From Streptomyces albus subsp. albus (GTDB taxonomy: Bacteria > Actinomycetota > Actinomycetes > Streptomycetales > Streptomycetaceae): DNA of 64,000 nt. The notes below the pieces were generated by a model, which was given only the letters and a program-made list of their open reading frames with translations, was not told the DNA's origin and did not search any database. Made by a program: the position numbers and the translations under genes. Positions 60,282 through 64,000 of this stretch are shown one piece after another. Position 1 is the first letter of the stretch; the number at the start of each line of letters is the position of its first letter. The stretch lies in the NCBI RefSeq assembly GCF_000725885.1, contig NZ_JODR01000018.1, forward strand, positions 124,001-188,000, given 5' to 3'.

Positions 60282-62062
60282 ACGACGAGACGCAGGGGAA
60301 CCGCCCCATGGACGGCCCGGAGACTACCCCCGTGACCGGCCGGGGCGGGCTGCCCGGGGGGCCCGGCGGGACGATCCCGGCGCAGGCCGCCTCAGTCATG
60401 GGTGAGAAAGGTGCAGTTGTGCACAGGAGGGAGGACGAGGGGGACGACGAGCGGCTGCCGTGCGGACTGCTGCTCTCGGATGTCTGGGACGCCGCGGACG
60501 AGGGAGGCGGTGACGTGCATCTGTCCCAGTGCCCGCACTGCTCCGCCGCCCGCGCCGAACTCGGGCTGCTGGGGGAAGCGGTGCGGGACGTCCTGGCCGC
60601 GGAGGCCGACGATGCGGCCGAGGGGGCCTGGGACGTCGGCGGACTGACCGAGCGGGTCATGGATGTGGTGCGGATGGAGTTGCGGCCCGGCCGTCCGCTG
60701 CCGCTGGGGGGCCGGCACGACCTCTGGATGACTGAGACGGCGGTGGCCAGGACCGTCCGGGCGGCGGTGGACGGCCTCCACGGTGTGTATGCAGGCTCCT
60801 GCCGTATCGGACCCCTGCCGGAGTGGACCGGACCCGCGGTGCCGGGACCGGGGTCTGCCGCGGCGCGGAGTGCGGGGTCGGGCGCGGCTGCTACCCGCCC
60901 GGGTACCGGATCGCAGCAAGGTTCGGTACCAGGACCGGATCCGGAAGCGGGAGCGGAGTCGGCGCCCAGGGCAGGCTCGGCACCGGAGCAGGACTGCGCG
61001 CGAGCATCGCGCTCGGGGCCCGGGGCGGGCTGCGCGCAAGGACCGGGCTCGGCGCCTGGGGTGGACTCGGGACCGGAGCCGGGCTGTGTACGGGGGCCGG
61101 GTTCGGGACCGGAGCCGGGCTGTGTACGGGGGCCGGGTTCGGGACCGGAGCCGGGCTGCGCACGGGGGCCGGGTTCGGGACCGGAGCCGGGCTGCGCACT
61201 GGGACCGGACTCGGGACCGGAGCCGGGCTGCGCACTGGGACCGGACTCGGGACCGGAGCCGGGCTGCGCACGGGGACCGGGTTCGGGACTGGAACCGGGC
61301 TGCGCACGGGGACCGGACTCGGGACCGGAACCGGGCTGTGTCCGAGGACTGGGTTCGGCGCCTGGGGCGGACCCGGCACCGGAGCCGGGTTGCGCGCGAG
61401 AACCGGGCTCGGGACTGGAACGGGGCTGCGCGCAAGGACCGGGCTCGGCGCCCGGGGCGGGCTCGGACTTGGAAGGGGGTTACGCACGAGAACAAGGCTC
61501 GGTATCGGAACCGGGCTGCGTGCAAGGACCGGACCTGGCGCCCGGGGTGGGCCCGGCACCCGGACCGGGCTCCGCACCAGAACCCGGCCCGGCGGCACGA
61601 CCCGGTGCAGCAACCGAGCCGCGTTCGGCATCCGAGCAGGGTTCGGTACCCGAGCCAGGTTCGGCGCTCGGGCTCGATGCAGCGACCCGCCGAGGCTCGG
61701 TGCTCGGGTCGCCTTCGGCGCCAGGGGCGGGTCGGGAAGCAGAGACGGGCTCGGGGCCGGCGCGGGGTTCGGGGCACCGGCGTGGCGTGGCGGTCGTCGA
61801 GCTGGAGGTGGCCGTCTCGGCTCCCGTCCCGCTGCGCGAGGTCGCCGACGAGGTACGGGAACGGGTCCGTGCCGCGGTCGACGGAGAGCTGGGGCTGGAG
61901 GTGGAAACCATCGACATCCGGATCACGGATATCTGGACCAGCGAGGACGACGGCGTCTGGACGGCCCGGCCGCGGTCGGCCGGAACGGTCCGCGGTGCGG
62001 TCTCCGGCGCGGGCGCGGAGGACGCCCCGGCGCGGCGGCGCGGTGGCGAAGGGGACGGCTGA
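60272..62062 (+). CDS. zinc-type anti-sigma domain fused to a repeat-split Asp23-like domain
   Basis: A 596-aa protein, translationally coupled to the sigma gene. Residues about 60-105 carry H83-x3-C87-x2-C90 (VHLSQCPHCSAARAEL), the ZAS motif of zinc anti-sigma factors, with C64 as a possible fourth ligand. Residues about 110-180 (LTERVMDVVRMELRPGR, VARTVRAAVDGLHGVYAG) look like the first half of an Asp23 domain. The second half (VAVVELEVAVSAPVPLREVA, LGLEVETIDIRITDIW) appears only at about 510-565. Between them lies a 300-residue Gly/Pro/Cys repeat, at DNA level a 36-bp minisatellite. The repeat lengthens what is a short loop in the Asp23 protein at 59 kb. No membrane segment is present, so the protein should be cytoplasmic. 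Confidence 0.78.
   Translation: MAINDETQGNRPMDGPETTPVTGRGGLPGGPGGTIPAQAASVMGEKGAVVHRREDEGDDERLPCGLLLSDVWDAADEGGGDVHLSQCPHCSAARAELGLLGEAVRDVLAAEADDAAEGAWDVGGLTERVMDVVRMELRPGRPLPLGGRHDLWMTETAVARTVRAAVDGLHGVYAGSCRIGPLPEWTGPAVPGPGSAAARSAGSGAAATRPGTGSQQGSVPGPDPEAGAESAPRAGSAPEQDCARASRSGPGAGCAQGPGSAPGVDSGPEPGCVRGPGSGPEPGCVRGPGSGPEPGCARGPGSGPEPGCALGPDSGPEPGCALGPDSGPEPGCARGPGSGLEPGCARGPDSGPEPGCVRGLGSAPGADPAPEPGCAREPGSGLERGCAQGPGSAPGAGSDLEGGYAREQGSVSEPGCVQGPDLAPGVGPAPGPGSAPEPGPAARPGAATEPRSASEQGSVPEPGSALGLDAATRRGSVLGSPSAPGAGREAETGSGPARGSGHRRGVAVVELEVAVSAPVPLREVADEVRERVRAAVDGELGLEVETIDIRITDIWTSEDDGVWTARPRSAGTVRGAVSGAGAEDAPARRRGGEGDG
61068..61355 (+). repeat. 36-bp minisatellite, eight tandem copies, in frame inside a gene
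   Basis: Eight head-to-tail 36-bp units begin with CGGGACCGGAGCCGGGCTG or close variants at 61068, 61104, 61140, 61176, 61212, 61248, 61284 and 61320. Each encodes a 12-residue unit of the form SGPEPGC-V/A-R/L-GP-G/D. Degenerate copies extend the tract to about 60930 and 61600. Since 36 is a multiple of 3 and the unit has no stop, all reading frames remain open. Confidence 0.93.
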
Positions 62063-62213
62063 TGGCGCAGGGCGAACGGGAGGAGAGGGGCGCCGGCCGC
62101 CACGGCGGCGGTCGGCCGGGTGCTGGGGTGGTCGTTCGGGTGCCGGGGTGGTTTTCCTGAGACCGGGGCCGATCCGGTCGGGCGCGTGGCGTCGGCGTCC
62201 GCCGTGGAGGGTC

Positions 62214-62252
62214 GTCCGGCGCCGCCGTCCGGCGCCGCCGTCCGGCGCCGCC
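62214..62252. repeat. 13-bp tandem repeat, three copies
   Basis: GTCCGGCGCCGCC is repeated exactly three times at 62214, 62227 and 62240, followed by a partial GTCCG. The unit is not a multiple of three, which argues against a coding role. Confidence 0.85.
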
Positions 62253-62320
62253 GTCCGCCAGGCCCTGGGGCGGGTGCGCGGGTCCGCCCCGGTACGCCAT
62301 GGACGGCGGAGGTACATCTG

Positions 62321-62437
62321 ATGGCCCGGCGCGGCCACCGGGCTTTGGACGGCACTCGTGCGATGCGCTCCTTGGTTGCCGATTCCCTCGGAGAAACCCC
62401 TGTTCATGTGAGGGGCATCGGCTCCGGAATCGGCTGA
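62321..62437 (+). CDS. candidate 38-aa small protein
   Basis: An ATG eight bases after GGAGGT opens a 38-codon frame (starting MARRGHRALDGTRAMRSL) that ends in a TGA at 62435. The product is basic with a Gly/Ile-rich end. It matches no family I know. The good ribosome binding site is the only support, and codon usage is not decisive at this length. Confidence 0.25.
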   Translation: MARRGHRALDGTRAMRSLVADSLGETPVHVRGIGSGIG

Positions 62438-62642
62438 GCCCCGTTACGGATGTGAGGAGATGCATGAAGACCGAGACGCCGGGTAACTGACCCTGCGTCC
62501 GCCGGAGCGTTCACACGGGGCACCCTACGGCGGACGGCGAGGCAATACGCGCCCGCGTAGGGCCTCACCGGGAGAGGAAAGACCCCCACATTCGCGGGTC
62601 TGCTTTCAGCGGCATCGGCCCTGCGGAGACGGGAGACAACGT

Positions 62643-63068
62643 ATGGATCAGGCAACAGCCTTGCACGACGAGGAGGAGGACCTTCCCCCGGTCAGCACCC
62701 ACACCACCTGTGTGACCAGCAGCTTTCAGGCGCGTCAGCTGACTCGGGGGTTCCTTGCCACTCTCTCGCCCGCGCCCACTCCGGAAACGACCGAGACGGT
62801 CCTGTTGGTGGTCTCCGAGTTGGTGACCAATGCGCTGCGGTACGGCAATGGGGTCACCGACTTCCGCCTCAGTTCCCTGCACGACACTCTGCTGGTCGAA
62901 GTCGGGGATTCCAGTTCCGCGCTTCCCAGGGAACGTGCTCCGCAGACTTTCGAGGAAGGAGAAGGCGGCGGGTTCGGCTGGCCCATCATCCGACACCTGG
63001 CGCGGGACATCACCATCAGACTGCGCCGCAACAACGGAAAGATCATCTACGCGGGTATTCCGCTGTGA
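62643..63068 (+). CDS. HATPase_c anti-sigma-factor-like ATP-binding protein
   Basis: A 141-aa protein with the GHKL ATPase fold of SpoIIAB/RsbW-type regulators: the N box SELVTNALRYG at about 58-68, a D-box region VEVGDSSSALP, and the glycine-rich lid EGGGFGWPII. Streptomycetes have many such free-standing proteins, which can act as anti-sigma kinases on STAS partners. The ATG follows GGGAG nine bases upstream. It is monocistronic as far as can be seen. A STAS protein and a SpoIIE phosphatase gene lie 7-9 kb away. Confidence 0.88.
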   Translation: MDQATALHDEEEDLPPVSTHTTCVTSSFQARQLTRGFLATLSPAPTPETTETVLLVVSELVTNALRYGNGVTDFRLSSLHDTLLVEVGDSSSALPRERAPQTFEEGEGGGFGWPIIRHLARDITIRLRRNNGKIIYAGIPL

Positions 63069-63556
63069 AGCTTTTCCCGTAGTTCCCGAGGGTGCGCAGT
63101 CCGACACGGTACGCAGTCCGACACGGTGCGCAATCCGGCGCGGTGCGCAATCCGGCGCGGGGTGCATTCCTGCATAGGTCCGTGTTCCTGCACGATCTCT
63201 GTCCCGTACGGTCTGTGTTCCTGCACTGTCCGTGTCCCGGTACGGTCCGCGTCCCCAGGCGGTCCGCGTCGTCACCCCAGGCGGTCCGCGTCCCCAGGCG
63301 TCCCCGCTCGAAGACGGCCCGCTCGCCGAGAGGCCGCGTTCGTGAGTGTTCCGGGATTCTCGTGCGGTTCGCGTTCACGGCCGGCCGGCGTTGCGTCCCA
63401 CGGTTCGTGTTCGCGGTGGATGGTGACGGTCGCAGCAAGTGCCGGCGGGTCTTCGTGCGGCCAGCGGTGCCGTATGCGGACCCTCCGCTTCCGGGTGATG
63501 CTGGGAACCGGCCGCGTCCGAGGAGAGGCGGGCGCCCTGTGGAGGGAGGACCACGG
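63069..63556. other. 488-bp repeat-rich gap before the VOC gene
   Basis: The first 240 bp are degenerate direct repeats (GTGCGCAGTCCG, GTCCGTGTTCCTGCA and GGCGGTCCGCGTC types), including the 17-bp array at 63092. The minus strand stays open through this region, but its product is only Arg/Thr/Gly/Asp repeats, so no gene is called. The VOC ribosome binding site lies at the end. Confidence 0.5.
63092..63159. repeat. 17-bp tandem repeat, four copies
   Basis: Units start at 63092, 63109, 63126 and 63143. The first two read GTGCGCAGTCCGACACG with one difference, and the last two are identical (GTGCGCAATCCGGCGCG). More diverged GTCCGTGTTCCTGCA-type repeats follow to about 63300. Confidence 0.85.
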
Positions 63557-64000
63557 ATGCACGCGGTGCGCGGAATCGACCACGTCGGGGTGACGGTTCC
63601 CGACATCGAGGCGGCGACGGAGTTCTTCTCCCACGCTCTGGGCGCCGAGACGCTGTACGACACCTTGCCCAGAGAGGCCGGTCCCAGGAGCGGTGCGGAG
63701 ACCGAACGACGGCTGGGCGTGCCGCCCGGTACGGAACAGCTCGCCGTGCGCATGCTGCGGCTCCCGCACGGACCGGGGCTGGAGCTGTTCGAGTTCCGGG
63801 GGACCGGGCGACGGGACGCCGCCCGACCCCACGACGTCGGCTGGCAGCACCTGGCCTGCTACACGGAGGACCTGCCGGCGGCCTGCGCTGCGGTGCGGGA
63901 GGCCGGCGGCACGGTGCTGGGCGAGCCGCAGCCGCTGCCAGGGCCCGAGGCCGGGCCCCGTAACCGGTTCGTCTACTGCCGCACCCCCTGGGGCAGCACC
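63557..64000 (+). CDS. VOC family (glyoxalase-like) protein, partial at the window end
   Basis: The first 148 codons of a vicinal-oxygen-chelate protein: a metal-ligand histidine in RGIDHVGVTVPDIEAA, an acidic ligand in LELFEFRG, then a second half-module with WQHLACYTEDLPAACAA and a final FVYCRTPWGST that suits the last strand. Lengths of this family suggest that only a few residues are missing. The ATG follows GGAGGGAGGA. It may be a dioxygenase, lyase or binding protein; the substrate is not deducible. Confidence 0.85.
   Translation, partial: MHAVRGIDHVGVTVPDIEAATEFFSHALGAETLYDTLPREAGPRSGAETERRLGVPPGTEQLAVRMLRLPHGPGLELFEFRGTGRRDAARPHDVGWQHLACYTEDLPAACAAVREAGGTVLGEPQPLPGPEAGPRNRFVYCRTPWGST

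Larger units (their letters stand above)
62063..62642. other. 580-bp stretch, mostly non-coding, with repeats and weak small ORFs
   Basis: Nothing here matches a known family. A 32-codon frame starts at an ATG (62062) overlapping the stop of the upstream gene and ends at 62160. A better-placed 38-codon frame is listed separately at 62321-62437. There is a 13-bp triple repeat at 62214 and a GACCC/GGGTC hairpin near 62583-62602. The promoter of the HATPase gene should lie in the last 150 bp. Confidence 0.45.

Noticed and set aside
61068..61355. CRISPR array
   Set aside because: The 36-bp repeats are directly adjacent without spacers, lie inside a coding frame, and no cas gene is near.
60392..62407. 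Long open frames on both strands across the minisatellite
   Set aside because: A stop-free repeat unit whose length is a multiple of three opens every frame. Only the frame coupled to the sigma gene has a ZAS motif, an Asp23-like C-terminus and a good start.
1..64000. tRNA, rRNA, integrase, transposase or attachment sites
   Set aside because: I looked for tRNA-like cloverleaf ends, insertion-sequence inverted repeats with transposase motifs and integrase motifs, and saw none I could support by eye.

Overview
The window is typical of a Streptomyces-like actinomycete chromosome. It is very G+C-rich, third codon positions are almost always G or C, GTG and TTG starts with purine-rich ribosome binding sites are common, and the gene families (SPW-repeat, DUF2273/Asp23/AmaP, receptor kinases with PQQ propellers, NarGHJI, SigB-like promoters) are those of streptomycetes. 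I found no rRNA, tRNA, CRISPR array, transposase, integrase or phage gene.

Layout. 0-4 kb: an accessory respiratory set, cytochrome c oxidase subunits I and IV convergent with a cytochrome b of bc1 type. 4-14 kb: a stress neighbourhood with a CBS-domain protein, a Rieske protein fused to DUF2231, a large clade 2 catalase behind a SigB-like promoter, two tandem 300-aa SDRs, a CDGSH Fe-S protein, an NPPY methyltransferase, a P-loop kinase, a BrkB/YihY membrane protein and an SPW-repeat protein. 14-23.5 kb: four tandem receptor-like proteins (two pseudokinases, then two intact Ser/Thr kinases), each with one membrane segment and a C-terminal PQQ-type beta-propeller, followed by a WXG100 protein. 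23.6-26.1 kb: an SDR gene missing its 3' end, a divergent LysR regulator behind a perfect 25-bp palindrome, and about 700 bp of apparently non-coding DNA. 26.1-41.5 kb: an eight-gene minus-strand operon, in transcription order FN3/beta-propeller membrane protein, MoxR ATPase, DUF58 protein, transglutaminase-fold membrane protein, pseudokinase-FN3 protein, large protein with a WXG-like N-terminus, WXG100 protein and an EssC/EccC-type secretion ATPase. 41.7-46.1 kb: a GNAT protein with a probable frameshift, an ABC exporter pair and a metallophosphoesterase. 46.2-53.1 kb: narGHJI, with no stop codon between narG and narH. 53.3-56.6 kb: a SpoIIE-type phosphatase, a STAS protein and a second BrkB protein. 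56.7-62.1 kb: an Asp23/AmaP envelope-stress operon, divergent from an ECF sigma factor gene whose overlapping partner is a zinc-type anti-sigma domain fused to an Asp23-like domain that is split by a 36-bp minisatellite. 62.6-64 kb: an anti-sigma-like HATPase and the start of a VOC-family gene.

How the parts may work together. The most unusual block is 14.2-41.5 kb. It has WXG100 substrates and a type VII ATPase, but none of the mycobacterial-type core (no EccB, EccD, EccE or mycosin) in the window. Instead it carries FHA, pseudokinase, kinase, MoxR/DUF58/transglutaminase-fold and FN3 parts. This suggests a phosphorylation-sensing, EssC-like secretion or envelope system that has been split by the SDR/LysR segment. 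The transglutaminase-fold protein has lost all three catalytic residues and three of the five kinase-like proteins lack catalytic motifs, so much of the system looks like scaffold or sensor parts. The second notable block is the sigma/anti-sigma/Asp23 locus with its in-frame, cysteine-bearing repeat.
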